From NCBI GenBank assembly GCA_951640165.1, contig OX621245.1, positions 23,180,330 to 23,244,329 on the forward strand: DNA of 64,000 nt. The letters are read 5' to 3'. The position numbers and the translations under genes are program-made. The stretch's first letter is position 1. Every line of letters begins with the position of its first letter. The notes under the pieces were generated by a model that was given only the letters and a program-made list of their open reading frames with translations, made no database searches and was not told where the DNA came from. Positions 11,022 to 22,345 of the stretch are shown here, in pieces. This DNA is from Pseudoips prasinana (taxonomy: Eukaryota > Arthropoda > Insecta > Lepidoptera > Nolidae).

Positions 11022-11324
11022 TTTTTTATGTCATAGGGCGACAAACGAGCAAGCGGATCACCTGATGGTAAATTATCACCGCCGCCCATGTACACTCGCA
11101 ACACCAGAGGCGTCGCGGGTGCGTTGCCGGCCTTTAAAAGAGTCAGCAAACAAGTGTCGCTGACCCTTCCCCTACCCCGATGAGCTCTGGTGACCTTACT
11201 CACACGCAGAAACACAACATAAAATGATTAATGTTATTATTAAAGAATGTCTTCTGTAAGGTGGAGGTACTTCCCCCGTCGGGCTGCTCTTTGAGCGAAT
11301 GAGCGCTGTGCCCTACCTCTCTTG
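11022..11324 (-). mobile_element. Family F retroposon inserted in SINE A
   Basis: Bounded by the 5-bp target duplication AGTCT (11017-11021 and 11325-11329). The minus strand ends in a poly-A-like run (seven T on the plus strand at 11021-11027), which indicates retroposition. Contains the family F core also seen at 184-292. At 303 bp this is probably close to full length. The chance ORFs here are not genes. Confidence 0.75.
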
Positions 11325-11392
11325 AGTCTCCATTGAGACTGGCAGCCGTGGCCGAAATTCGGTCAAGAGGACATTAGTATTATGAGTACCAA
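11325..11392 (+). repeat. SINE A, 3' part (split copy)
   Basis: AGTCTCCATTGAGACTGGC, then GTGGCCGAAATTCGGTC and a short ATTAGTATTATG end, matching the 3' end of the intact copies at 47735-48075 (reverse) and 52117-52355. Confidence 0.8.
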
Positions 11393-11421
11393 TTCGTATT
11401 GTAAGTATGTATATATGTATA

Positions 11422-11816
11422 CAACATGTAACTTAATTAACGCACATCCTGAAAATAGTTTGTTCAGAATCATTTACTGAATCGATTTACATCATATTTA
11501 ATATAGGTAATTTTTTATTCGAAAATAATTAAAACTACGTAAATTATTGTCATATTAATCCTGTACAGTCAAAACAAACTGCAATGGACGGTAAGTCAAA
11601 GTAATAAGACTATTAAAATCGCATTTTTATTTGTAATCATACAAATTACATCATTCAATACAAAATAAAGGAAAATTAACTTTATTCCAAGCAACTAATT
11701 TAGTAAATAACAATGCATATACATGTTAAATAAAAAATTCAGTGTATGTATTATGATTACAACATAATATTCTAATTGGGGTGTTTGAGGGTGTGCGTTA
11801 ATTATGTTACATGTTG
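11422..11816. mobile_element. MITE G copy 1
   Basis: Terminal inverted repeats of about 26 bp: CAACATGTAACTTAATTAAC at the left and the reverse complement (one mismatch) ending at 11816. A second copy with the same termini and interior lies at 16042-16385. Non-coding, about 395 bp. The moving enzyme's family is unknown. Confidence 0.8.
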
Positions 11817-12193
11817 TTTATGTGCGTTTGCGGTAACTAGCTTGCCTTTTGTCTTCGTAAGAAAAATGTATTTAAAATACACGTAGTATTTAATATTTTG
11901 TATTTTGCTATCCTGTCTTGGTTGGCATGAATTTCCGCAAAGGAGCTGCTTATCCCATTGTTTATCTTTTGTCTTGAGATTTAAAAGAGATTTAACAGAA
12001 TTATGACGCTGTATATAGCAATATAGCTCATGCAATTATAGCAGACAACGTTTCAGCTGCAACTAATGAAAAAAATATTTTATTAAGAACTTGGTAACTA
12101 TATTTGTACCTTGAGTCCATTCTTCCTTATCTCTACCTTACAATTTATAGATTCATATCAACAAAAGAAAAAAATTAGTGACACGTAGTTTAT
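11817..12193. other. Nothing recognised
   Basis: AT-rich sequence without features. Confidence 0.4.
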
Positions 12194-12422
12194 TTACGGT
12201 GCGTGGTCGCCACTCCTTTCTGCTTTACTGGTTCTCGAGTGGCGACCACGAACCGTAAGACGCAGCGTGGGCAGGCCCTCTACAGGTTGGACCGATGATC
12301 TTATGCGGGTTGCTGGAAACTGTTGTATGCGAATAGGGCAAGACCGGCATTTGTGGAGATCTTTGGGGGAGGCCTTTGTCCAGCAGTGGCTGTCATTCGG
12401 CTAATATGATGATGATTATGTA
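12194..12422 (+). mobile_element. RTE-type LINE 3' end with snap-back 5' junction
   Basis: From 12237 the plus strand reads as the C-terminal tail of an RTE-type ORF: GCAGCGTGGGCAGGCC, then TTGTGGAGATCTTTGGGGGA and GTCCAGCAGTGG, followed by the GATGATGATTA simple tail. All other domains are absent. At the truncated 5' end, 12194-12215 is the reverse complement of 12237-12258 with one mismatch across a 21-nt loop, so the junction folds back on itself. Confidence 0.7.
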
Positions 12423-12732
12423 GTTTGTTTCAACGTCATACGTCAGCATGTATTATTACTAGGGATTTGAGATTAAAAATATTTGAGATATTACTCAACC
12501 TTTATTACTTAACCCAAATTTATTAAACGTGATAAAATTGAGGAAATATTTGTATATTCTTTGCAATAGAGCAAAGGGACGAAATTCAAAATATGGGTAT
12601 CAGTATAAAATGAAAGTACCTATATGTTTGTAGATATACGGTGACTCTTTCATATAAATGAGGGAGGCATTGTATACCTAGACTTTCCAAATCAGATATT
12701 AGATTTTTTAAATATATTTCTTTTGCTTGCAG

Positions 12733-12805
12733 TTGTCAGCGACATTGCTGGTGCTTCTTCACCTATCGATGCACGTCGTCGATGAGGGCCATGCCGTGAA
12801 CCCCA
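12733..12805 (+). CDS. Single internal exon of an unidentified gene, signal-peptide-like
   Basis: An acceptor with a pyrimidine tract (ATTTCTTTTGCTTGCAG, ending 12732) and a consensus donor (CCCA then GTAAGT at 12806) bracket 73 nt. Only one of three frames is open: it begins at the first base, codes 24 residues (LSATLLVLLHLSMHVVDE, then GHAVNP) and leaves one base over, so the exon ends in phase 1. The hydrophobic leucine-rich core followed by polar residues and a small residue fits an N-terminal signal peptide with cleavage around GHA. The start codon would be in an exon further upstream, possibly beyond this window. GC content is well above the surroundings. The gene is not recognised. No further exon could be defended, consistent with very long flanking introns. 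Confidence 0.6.
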
Positions 12806-12811
12806 GTAAGT

Positions 12812-13434
12812 ACAGAATGTTTATGTTACGGTAATCGTGATTAATGAAGCATGACATTTAGTACATATATGATAGCTTAAGTAAACTTACAAAGAAAAAA
12901 TACCAAAGAAAACCAATCATAAGTTGCTACGAGGCGCTCACAGCCCGTTGTTCACACCGTTCCGTAAGTCATCGCGGTTCACCATGAAATCACGTTTGAC
13001 CACGTGATTAGATGGCGTTAATTTCCGATTGTATCTGTGATTCGGAGGGCCCGTTTAATTATAGGTCCCAGTCCCGGATATAGTCGTTAGGCAACAATCT
13101 ATAAAACATGACAGGGCAGTTTAAACAACTCAGACACTAGGTCGGTTACCCTTTTATATTGTCCACGACAAAGTATAATAGTATGTTCTGAATATATAAA
13201 AGTAAGTAAATTGACAGTAAATATAGAAGACGATAGATTTATTGCAATTCTTAACCGAAATCAAATTAAACCCATGAATAAAACAGTCACAAAAAAAAAA
13301 TATTTACTTTTTAGGGGATTCAGAAAAGTAAAATATTATTCTAGAACGTTGCATAACAAAAGTATGTAGGTCATTGAACCAGAAACATTTAATGATGTTT
13401 TATTACTTTCTTTTAGCACTTTTAATAATATGAC
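12812..13434. other. Presumed intron, nothing recognised
   Basis: Sequence downstream of the exon donor. No repeat or second exon could be supported. Confidence 0.4.
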
Positions 13435-13690
13435 GATCACCGTAGCTTAGTTGGTAGTGCTCCTGCCTACGAAGCTGGTGGTCCTGGGTTCGAATCCCGG
13501 TAAGTGCAAATATTTGTGTGATGAGCACGAATATTTGTTTCTGAGTCATGGATATTTTCTATGTATACAAGTATTTATCTATCTAAGTATGTATATCGTC
13601 GCCTGGTACCCATAATACAAGCTTTGCTTAGTTTGGGGCTAAGATGATCTGTGTGACATTGTCTATAGATAGATAGATATTATAATTAAT
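13435..13690 (+). repeat. SINE D, near-complete copy
   Basis: Pol III-type head: GTAGCTTAGTTGGTAGTGC (A box) and GGTTCGAATCCCGG (B box). The body ends TTGCTTAGTTTGGGGCTAA and GATGATCTGTGTGACATTG, followed by a TAGA simple tail. Near-identical copies lie at 63675-63905 (+) and 40561-40812 (-), so the subfamily is young. It is not a tRNA gene: the anticodon arm and acceptor stem do not form. Confidence 0.85.
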
Positions 13691-14914
13691 AAGTAAAAAT
13701 TGATTATAGACAAATATGCTTAATATTTGTGGACAAGCAAGCCTTAATTAAAGTGGTTAAATTAATATTTTATTGATAAAACACACTATTATAAATTAAA
13801 TTTGTCTCTCAATATTCATATCAACATCCTGAAACAGTTACCAGAATGCTGTCAATATCGGAACGCTGAATCGCAAGCTTATATGCTAGTCCTAATATAT
13901 ATATAGCATAATATAAAGCCGGTTTTCCTGGTATTTAGTTCCTATGCTACAAACAGGAAGTAATAGTATATATTCTTTAATTAAGTTAGAGTTTTCTTAG
14001 GGTTTTAATGAACTAAAGTAAAAACACTGAATATTGAAAACAGTACAACTTGTATAATTACGTACTCTATATGGCAGCATAGAGATATTATAATAAATAA
14101 AGAAAACTCTAATAAGAAGCGACCAAGCAAAAATTGTTCGCCCGTATTCGTACCTCGTTTAAATTCAAAAGTGCAATAGTCATTTTCATATTAATCTAGT
14201 TAGTAGAGTTTTAATTTATTAAAAAGGAAAGTTAGGAAAATCTTCGTTTCCGTGCATTTCTTATGAACTTGTTTCATTGCAGCTTGGGCAGACAGGGCTG
14301 TCCGCTAAAACTTGAGTGCCTGGATTTAAATAACAATGTCGGTGACAATCTGATAATTTCTTTCAAGTTTCTTTAACAAAGAAGTCTCTCCATCAATGTG
14401 TAACAGACATATTTAGAGTTCCGTACGAAAATTAAAAAAAAAGTAAGCAAAAGTACAACCATTAGGGTTCCTTTTTACTACCGGTCCTTCCTTCATAGTA
14501 GTATGTCACCGCTTTTTGTAATGCTATTCGCCCATACTTACCTATTGTACATGGAAAATGTATTGTATATTTTTGTATTTTATTAAGTGTATATTAGGCC
14601 GAAGTGATACGTTAAAGTTTTACCTTATAGTATACCAGGTAAAATGAGGTATCACATGAAAAGGTCGTATACACTTAAAAAAAAAGATTTTGTTCTTATT
14701 TTGAATTCTCAAAAATATAAGTTTTCAGTTATGTATAAAATTTCTTAAAAATATTATAATTATTGTAGATAATTATAATATTATTCATTTATTTATTTTA
14801 ATTCAAATTACAATATCTTTACAGCATACACCAAAACGATATAATAGGCTATAATTAAAATTTCATACAAAGTTTATACATAAGAGTTACATACAATGCA
14901 CCTTTGCGCTACTT
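13691..14914. other. Nothing recognised
   Basis: AT-rich sequence with short A/T runs. No supportable gene. Confidence 0.4.
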
Positions 14915-15090
14915 CTGCGAATTTTGGCAGGCTATATGTCAATTTCCGCTGCTATTAAAATGAGTCGTATGGCACGCGACACGGGGGCGAACTTGAGTAA
15001 GTTCGTTCGTGCTACCGGTACGCTGAGCGTAGCGGGGCGGCGCGGCGGCGCGCGCCCACGTAGCCATCAGCGGCGCACAGCCGCAGCTCC
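14915..15090. other. CpG- and GC-rich block in AT-rich surroundings
   Basis: Dense CG dinucleotides, especially 14990-15080 (GCTGAGCGTAGCGGGGCGG, then GCGGCGGCGCGCGCCC). A 65-codon plus frame crosses it but has no recognisable domain and a repetitive Arg/Gly/Ala stretch. It may be a CpG-rich promoter or first exon, or a GC-rich transposon end. Nothing decides between these. Confidence 0.4.
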
Positions 15091-15644
15091 GAGATTTAAC
15101 TATTATATAGTTATTTGGTAGTATAGTTGTTTGGTCTTGATCTATCTGGACAACAAGAGTTGAGAGGGAATTTTACGTCTATGCATGTAGTTTGCAATGC
15201 TCGGCCACTTACTTGATGCAAATTAGCCTTAACGGCAGCGGGTGAATGCAACTGGCGTGTCTATGTGTGTACTAATCAAATATTTGCTAGTCATACTTGT
15301 TTAATGTTAGTCTATCTCAATAGCAGCGGTTGAAAGAGACCATCATGTCTATGCAATTACTTTTAATTAATTAATGCTTTAGTCATATTAGTGATTGTGC
15401 AGCATTGTGCAAATACCTGTGTACCGTTTTCGTACGTTTATAGTATAGAATAATCTTTTATTGTACACACAAGCAGGATAAATAGGTAGGACAAAAAAAT
15501 AATACAATCAAACCGCAAAATGTATAGTTATTTTCCTAAATAATACTTCGAAGACGGTGTTCCTACTGTGAGTATGGAAATAATAGAATATATCACATAA
15601 ATATATACAATATAAAATTATTTTTGATTAAAAAAAATATATAT
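15091..15644. other. Degenerate internal repetition, otherwise nothing
   Basis: Loose repeats of a motif pairing GCAGCGG(G/T)TGAA with GTCTATGCA or GTCTATGTG occur at about 15160-15360. No gene seen. Confidence 0.3.
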
Positions 15645-15895
15645 CCTGGGACATTATTTACAAACGGCAATCTGATCCCAAACTAAGCAGAGCTTGTACT
15701 ATGGAAACCAGATAAATGATACTACATATAGGTACTACTATTCTTTTGTAAATACATATATAGATAAATTACACCCAGATTCAGGACAAACAGACATGTT
15801 CATGCACACAAATATCTGTGTTGGGTGGGAATCGAAGCCACTACCTCCGGTGTGAAAAGCAAGCATTTGCTAACCACGCCAACAGGCTAGAAAAA
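15645..15895 (-). repeat. SINE D relative, older copy
   Basis: Contains GATCCCAAACTAAGCAGAGC near its 3' end and the B-box complement GGGAATCGAAGCC at its head. Diverged from the copy at 13435. Confidence 0.7.
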
Positions 15896-15945
15896 GTTGA
15901 TTAAAAAGACAACGCTTGCACTAGGGAAATTAATACCTGTGTCGA

Positions 15946-16041
15946 AGGGTACTTTACAAACGATATATGGGTCACACAAATAGCTGTCCTGCGCAGGAAT
16001 CAAACCCGGGACACTAAGTGGCGAGGCGACTGTCTTAAATA
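15946..16041 (-). repeat. SINE E fragment cut by MITE G
   Basis: The B-box complement GGAATCAAACCCGGGAC and GCGAGGCGACTGTCTTA match the SINE E head (compare 20393). It stops where MITE G copy 2 begins at 16042. Confidence 0.7.
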
Positions 16042-16384
16042 CAACATGCAACTTAATTAACGCACATCCTACTGAATCGATTTATATCATCTTTAGTATA
16101 GGTAATTTTTATTCCAAAATAATTAAAACTACGGAAATTATTGTCAAATTAACCCTGTACAGTCAAAACAAATTGAAATGGACCGTAAGTCAGCGTAACA
16201 GGACTTTTTAATCGCAGTTTATTATCATTCAGTACAAAATAAAAATAAACTTTATTCCAAGAAACTAATTTAGTAATTAACAATGCATATACATGTTAAA
16301 TAAAAAATTCAGTGTATGTATTATAATTACAACATAATATTCTAATTGGGGTGTTTGAGGGTGTGCGTTAATTACATTACATGT

Positions 16385-16385
<1 letters not shown>
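16042..16385. mobile_element. MITE G copy 2
   Basis: Same termini and interior as 11422-11816, with several small deletions. CAATGCATATACATGTTAAA and the terminal GGGTGTGCGTTAATTAC are shared. Non-coding. Confidence 0.8.

Positions 16386-16429
<44 letters not shown>
16386..16429. repeat. Microsatellite (TA)n(TG)n
   Basis: An uninterrupted TA run followed by a TG run directly beside the MITE end. Confidence 0.95.
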
Positions 16430-16779
16430 AGCATTGCTTATTGCTTTATTTATAATAGATTCACTTAATCCACCATCTAACATTATCATCATACTTAAAC
16501 ACAAATTAGTTACAGTATGTTCTACTTACTTAAACTCATATGAGTGAGTCAGTTTCTTCCTAAATATTGCGTCATGAATATTCATCCCACAATTTTCAGG
16601 GACACATACACACACATGTACATAAAGTAGTTTCTTAAACCTAAGTTGTTGTTGATGAGTTAAATCTCTTTTGAATCGTGTGTCTGAGACGGACCGGTCC
16701 TCGCCTCAGGCACTTCGTAATCATCTTCATCTCTCATCTTAACTAAATTTCCCAACTAGTAATTTTCCCTAGTATCCAG
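16430..16779. other. Nothing recognised
   Basis: No supportable feature. Confidence 0.4.
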
Positions 16780-16900
16780 GTACAGACGCCAGCACATCAA
16801 GCTATCCCCCAATTGAAAGTGAGCCTTATGCTTTTGTGCTAAAGTTGAAAATCTATAAAAGAAATTTGACAGATTGGGGTAGATGTGCTGGTGTCTGTAC
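16780..16900. mobile_element. MITE M copy 1
   Basis: Terminal inverted repeats GTACAGACGCCAGCACATC and GATGTGCTGGTGTCTGTAC. The interior also pairs partly (CCCCAATTGAAAGTGA; TTTGACAGATTGGGG). Other copies at 28187-28322 and 38476-38616. Ends in TA, as for Tc1/mariner-type MITEs. Non-coding. Confidence 0.85.
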
Positions 16901-18785
16901 AGGTTGAAACGTAAATAACTGTAAAGCCTTAATACGTGGAAATTATTGTGACATTAATTTTTTTACAATAGTTCTACGTGTCACGGTGTTCATCGCTTTG
17001 AAGTACGACAACCTAGAGTCCTTCGTCGAAATATATTTATTTGAATTGAGCAGTTACTCTAGTGTCAAAGTTGTTCAATTGTTAAATACAAAAACCTTTT
17101 AAGAATCACTTACGTGCCCATTTGTCCGTCAAATACAACCAATAAAAAACCTGGTCTAATTCGCGGTACGTATCAAACAGACGTCGTTGTGCATATAATA
17201 AATATTGACGTTAACTAAATGTATAAACATAAAGGATCAATAATATAATTTAGATAAGAATACATAAATTTATTTTCAACATTGTATGACTGTGGCGTGA
17301 CGTAACGTGAACTATGAATTTTTAAATCGAAGTCACTTTTAGATGCACATAAGTTATATAAGAAAATTTTACATTTATGTAATTAGTAAAAAAGTCAGAG
17401 AGAGAAGAAACATTGGACTCCACATCAGCCTCCCTAAAAAATAAATATTATATTTTTCTTTTTCTTTACATCAAATTAGAAGAGACGTTTTAACTATTCT
17501 CTTTTTTTATTATGAGTTCCTGAGATATGATGAAATGGCCATGACAGACTATGAAACGGAGTAAGGCATTTTGTGTACCTATTCCAAGAGCTATTTGGTA
17601 ATAGTATATAATATAATATAGAGTCAGACCCAAAACTAAGACCGCAAAATAAATAGTCCTAGTTATTAATGAGCCAAGACACTTTGCGTTACTCTATTTA
17701 CCAATTTCAGCCAGGTTAACATGTCTGGCTGTAATTGGTGTATAAGATGGTTGTATCAATATTTATACCCTGGACACTAGGTACCCAGTAGGTACATGAG
17801 GTAAATACAGAACCGTGTGAACTACAATTTACTATCACTTAGGATGCTAGTAAATTTAGTTTAACAAACGTGGGCTAATTTGGCACTTAGGTTAAATCTA
17901 TGAACCAGATTATTTCAATGTAGTGTGAAGTTATCTTAGAGCTATATACTTGGCTCGTAATTATCCTATTGGAGTAAAAACTTCTTTAACGGCGTTGTGA
18001 ACTCATTATGGATGGGTAAAAAATGTTAAACTCGCGTCAGGACACGTGCCCTGATCGAATATTCGTAAGACGGAGGATCTTTTTGTTAATTCATACTGGC
18101 CGTTTATACACTCACTTCATTCTTGGAATGAAAACTCTTTAGCGGCGTTTTGCACTTTTTGTTCCTAATTACAACCTAAACAAATATAGTTCTATTTTTT
18201 AATTTATTCCCACCATTAGGGAGGGAAGCAATTACTATGAGTCTTTACCGCCCAAGTAGCAGCATCTTTCATTGCTACTCGGATCAAATAAACACTACTT
18301 CCGAGTATGAGAAATGAAAAAATCTTTTTGACTTTTATCAGCAGTCGCCAAAGGCTACCCCGCATGTTCTTTTTTATTAAACAAAATTTTGTTTATTAGA
18401 TGAGATAAACTTATTGAAAATTGTTAGATAATTAAACATGGCTTTTCCTCCGGAATTCAAAAAGTATTCTACCGTTGGTTTCACCACTAGGCTATTCCTA
18501 CGTTAAAATGTGTAAATTATATATTTGTACGAAATTCATTATAGAGCCAACGCTTTTATATCAGGCGGTGAAAATAACAATGTACAGAGATAATATATAT
18601 AAATGTCGCACCACTATATGAATAGATGTTAGCCACGTGATAACAATAGCGAATGACAACGATTAGTTTGTTCGCTGTACGTGCTATCCATTGTAATGAT
18701 GACAAAAACAACCGATAAACGCATACGCAAAATGAATGACACATCACTATGTTTTGATGTACCAGATTGATTGTTATACGTAAAA
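16901..18785. other. Nothing recognised
   Basis: About 1.9 kb of AT-rich sequence. No ORF, exon or shared repeat that I can defend. Confidence 0.4.
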
Positions 18786-18955
18786 TATTTTCATTGCGCT
18801 TGTCTAGTGATAAGAAGATCCATAGTTCAAATCCCAGGTCTGGCTTGATTATTGTTGTGATTTTTCAGGAAAAAGAAACACTCAATCTACACAAAAAAAC
18901 GGTAGCAGCCTCGGGTTGGCGGTGTTATTTACCCGTGCCATTAAATATCTAAACA
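18786..18955 (+). repeat. SINE A, diverged copy
   Basis: Head TGTCTAGTGATAAGAAG and AGTTCAAATCCCAGG, then GGTTGGCGGTGTTATTTAC. The same order as SINE A but clearly older. Confidence 0.6.
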
Positions 18956-19375
18956 CCTTGGGACAACTTACACACTGCCATTTGATCCCAAGTTAGGCAC
19001 AGCCTGTACTATGGCAACCAGATAGCTGACAAACATACTTATATATTTTTCTGAATACAAACATATTATAGATAAATTAATAAGGTCATCACCCTGGTCA
19101 GCACCCGATCTTACAAGGGTCACGGGATGGCGTTGGATGCGGCAGCGCAAGACCGGCAGTTGTGGAGATCTTTGGGGAGGCCTTCGTCCAGCATGGACGT
19201 AATTGTATGGACGTATTTTGGCTGATATGATGATGATGATAGACATATTTCACTCAGCGACAGAAAAAATAATCACAGCTTATTACAGAAAGCTTTTTTC
19301 TGGGTGGGGCTCGAACCAGGGTCGCTAACCATTGGATGAACAGATTGCCAGCCTTTTTGGCACCCTACTCGTAGC
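18956..19375 (-). repeat. SINE D copy split by an RTE tail
   Basis: The 3' part (TTTGATCCCAAGTTAGGCAC) lies at 18956-19083 and the head (CTCGAACCAGGGTCGCTAAC) at 19243-19375. The RTE-type piece 19084-19242 sits between them. Confidence 0.6.
19084..19242 (+). mobile_element. RTE-type LINE 3' end
   Basis: Reads GCGCAAGACCGGCAGTTGTG, then GAGATCTTTGGGGAGGCC, then GGCTGATATGATGATGATG. Only the C-terminal tail and the GATGAT end are present. Confidence 0.75.
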
Positions 19376-20085
19376 CGCTGACATTTTGTTATTTTTATAT
19401 AAATAAGAAAAATGTCTAAACTGCATTTAAATTTATATTCCTCATTTTAAAGATTTGTTATTTAATAAAAATAGGTTTATTTCCAGTTATCTTTTCTTTT
19501 AAGTAACAAATTTGTTAAATGGCACACTGATTTTAAGCATAACTAATAAAGCTGTTACTTTATTTATTTATACTTAATTTCGAATAATTCTTTCGTATTT
19601 AAGTTAATTATTTACGTTTTTATATTATGAAATAACATAATCTATATTTTTTTAAAGAAATAATGTAGCAACCTAAGAACTAATGTCGAGAGGAAAATGC
19701 TAATTAGCTGATGTACTTACAATGAAGAACTAAAACCTTTTTTGCGCACTTAGGGAACTACTAGCCACTACAGAGCCAATAGTTCCCCAAGTACACAAAA
19801 AGGTTTTCCAATTTTCCCCCAGTACAAACTTTTGTGTGGCCCAGATATAGTTGTTTTGAGTCTGGGTGTACTTGTCTACGAAATAAATGTTTATAAAGTT
19901 CCCTGCGAGATAAAATAAAATCAACAAATAAAAACTGTCCTACTTGACTTTCAATTTAGTGCTTAGATTGCGCCCCTTCTTTGGACATTCGTGTCAATTT
20001 CTCAATCAAATTTATTTTCAAACCATTCAAAAAAACTATCAGGTTTTGTCCACTCTGCTGTGTAGTGACCGCGTAGAACTTATTT
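19376..20085. other. Nothing recognised
   Basis: AT-rich sequence without features. Confidence 0.4.
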
Positions 20086-20215
20086 CTGTGAACTATGACC
20101 ATGAAATCGCGATCGCCAACCCGTCTGCACAGCGTGGCGATTATGGCGTATCCCCCTATTCTTTGGGGAGGCTTTGGTCCAGCAGTCGACGTACTTTGGC
20201 TGATGATTTGTCCAC
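20086..20215 (+). repeat. SINE C fragment with RTE-like end
   Basis: GCGATCGCCAACCCGTCTG, then GTGGCGATTATGGCGTATCC, then TTTGGTCCAGCAGTCG. The 3' half of the family seen at 41333-41580 (reverse). Confidence 0.7.
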
Positions 20216-20392
20216 TGTTCTTGCCTTAAAATTAGATTTCATTTAATCTTCAGTAGTAGGTACTGGTTTTGGGGCATGTAGAATAAACAAGCAGGTGCAT
20301 TATCGATTGGGGCTGAATACCGTAGTGGCACTGCGTCTCATAGCAGCTAATTATTGACTGTTTGTGGAGATTGATGATTTATTTAGACTGCA

Positions 20393-20612
20393 CGTGTGGT
20401 GCAGCGGCTAAGACAGTCGCCTCGGCGCTACATGTCGCGGGTTCGAGTCCCGCGCCGGACAACTATTTGTGTGACCCATAAGTAGTTTGTTCAGAGTCTG
20501 GATGTAATTTGTGTCCGTCTATTATAAATTTGTAAAGCACCCCGCTACATAGGGATTATATTCCCGAGTGCGGGCGATGTCTTTTAAAAAAAGAAAAAAA
20601 AAGAACAAAATT
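20393..20612 (+). repeat. SINE E, complete copy
   Basis: A box GTGGTGCAGCGGCTAAGAC, B box GGGTTCGAGTCCCGC, body with GAGTCTGGATGTAATTTGTG and a GTGCGGGCGATGTCTTT end, then an A-rich tail. Relatives at 15946, 34430, 35215, 41595 and 61351. Confidence 0.85.
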
Positions 20613-22345
20613 GGGTTTTCAACGCCCAAGCTGCGTTCTAAGCATAATTAGACCTTTCCACACTGATCAGGGAAATTTGCTTCTTAAATAGCTAGCTATT
20701 CTGACGGAGAGAGAAGAAAGGGCATTTTGAATACACGTTTAGACGAACATCTTTCAGTTTAACTAATGAACATACTCCTGTAGCTTGGAGAAAGCCGCAC
20801 TATTTATGTATCACGTCATATACTCATATCTAAACCAGAAGTGTCGCTTGCGGCGTTTTGGAACACAGCTATGACAGTTATGTACATACTCGTATAGTAA
20901 ACGCCAAGTGGATTCCCTCGTATTTATTATGTGAGTAGTAAGGTTGATTTTGTTGTTTCGGCTGTATATCAGAATAACCAAATTACAGATAAAATCAGCT
21001 TATACATATTCATGCCACAATAAAACTAAAACTCCATAATAATGTCTACAACATGTATACAACAGAAGTCGGCCATGTACGGCGGGCACGTCGTAAAGTA
21101 TGTAAAGCAGCTGGTGCTATACCTGACCCCTCCCCGTTTGTGTCAGTTAAGCCGTCCTATGAGTTCCATTGAGGACAGATGGAGTGTGATTGCATTTATG
21201 TGTGTATTTGATGCATGTGCACTATTACATACATCTCGCAGATGGCTATTATCCGTTAAACTACTTACTAACTGACTAACATCCGACCAGGACGACAGTA
21301 GAATAATCTTTATGAATTAAAAGTTGTCCTTTTAGTTTACCCTTTAAACATGTCCATATTAATATGTAAGGTGCACATTGCGAAAAACATTGATAATTTA
21401 TACAGATATTCAGAAAACAGGTTCCCACACGTTAACAAAAATAAAGTTACTGACATAGATTTTGAGCTTAAAAGTTCAAGTGGCTCTGGACACGAGAGAT
21501 CCGACAACCACTGCGGGTAAAAGGTTCTTAAGTGGCATCTAAGAGACAAAAATGTGAAATACCCCACTAGATGCTCAGATAATCCGGTCAGTCAATGATT
21601 AAAGGATTCGGAAGTGGATGTTGTACGTAGGTGAATTTTGTGGAATGAAAATATACAAGAACATGCAATTTATCATATTATAATTGTATGGTAGGTAAGT
21701 ACCTATATTTGCATTTAGATTAAGATTTGCATGTTGTAAAACGACCCTATCGTGTGACTGTTTAATGATCCATAGAAAAGTGACAGCTAGAAACCATCTT
21801 AAAGGAGGGTTATTTTTGATTCGTTTAAAGATGTGGTCGAAGCTATATAAATTGCAACATTTGCACTACCTTACTGCCCATGTAATAAGAATTTTATTAG
21901 GGCTTTTATAATAAAGTGTATTTACTGACGTACCTTTAGGTATGTCTACTGTATTATTTTGACATTGATACATTTTATAAGCCCATGTATAATTTGAACC
22001 ACTTGATACTTCTGCATTTAATTTAAAAGTGTATGAACATTAAAATTTATGTGATTCTGACTAACAAAGTTACTTATTGACTTTAAGGTAGCAATAATGG
22101 AAAAAAAACTCGTGACTAAGCCCTGTATATTGAAGTTTATTTATAACTTGGAAATTGAAAAGAAAATCAAATTCCCGTTATAATAACGAACTTTAGGTAT
22201 ATTGGCTTAGTAGCTGAAGTGGAAACGGTACTAACAAACCGATATATGCATTTCAGGTTTAGTATGGATAGGTAGAATATATCGTCTAATACCTATAGAC
22301 TGTCAACTTCTACTTAACCTAAACGGTTAGAGCAGGTGTAGTATT
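20613..22345. other. Nothing recognised
   Basis: A 77-codon plus frame at 21042-21275 and a 76-codon minus frame at 21337-21567 have no recognisable domain. No repeat shared with the rest of the window. Confidence 0.4.

Noticed and set aside
13435..13510. tRNA gene at the head of SINE D (also 63675, 40735-40812, 20393 and 50795)
   Set aside because: Pol III boxes are present, but the acceptor and anticodon stems do not form a cloverleaf, and the same head recurs with conserved non-tRNA bodies, so these are SINEs.
21692..21702. GTAG|GTAAGT juncture
   Set aside because: No pyrimidine tract before the AG.
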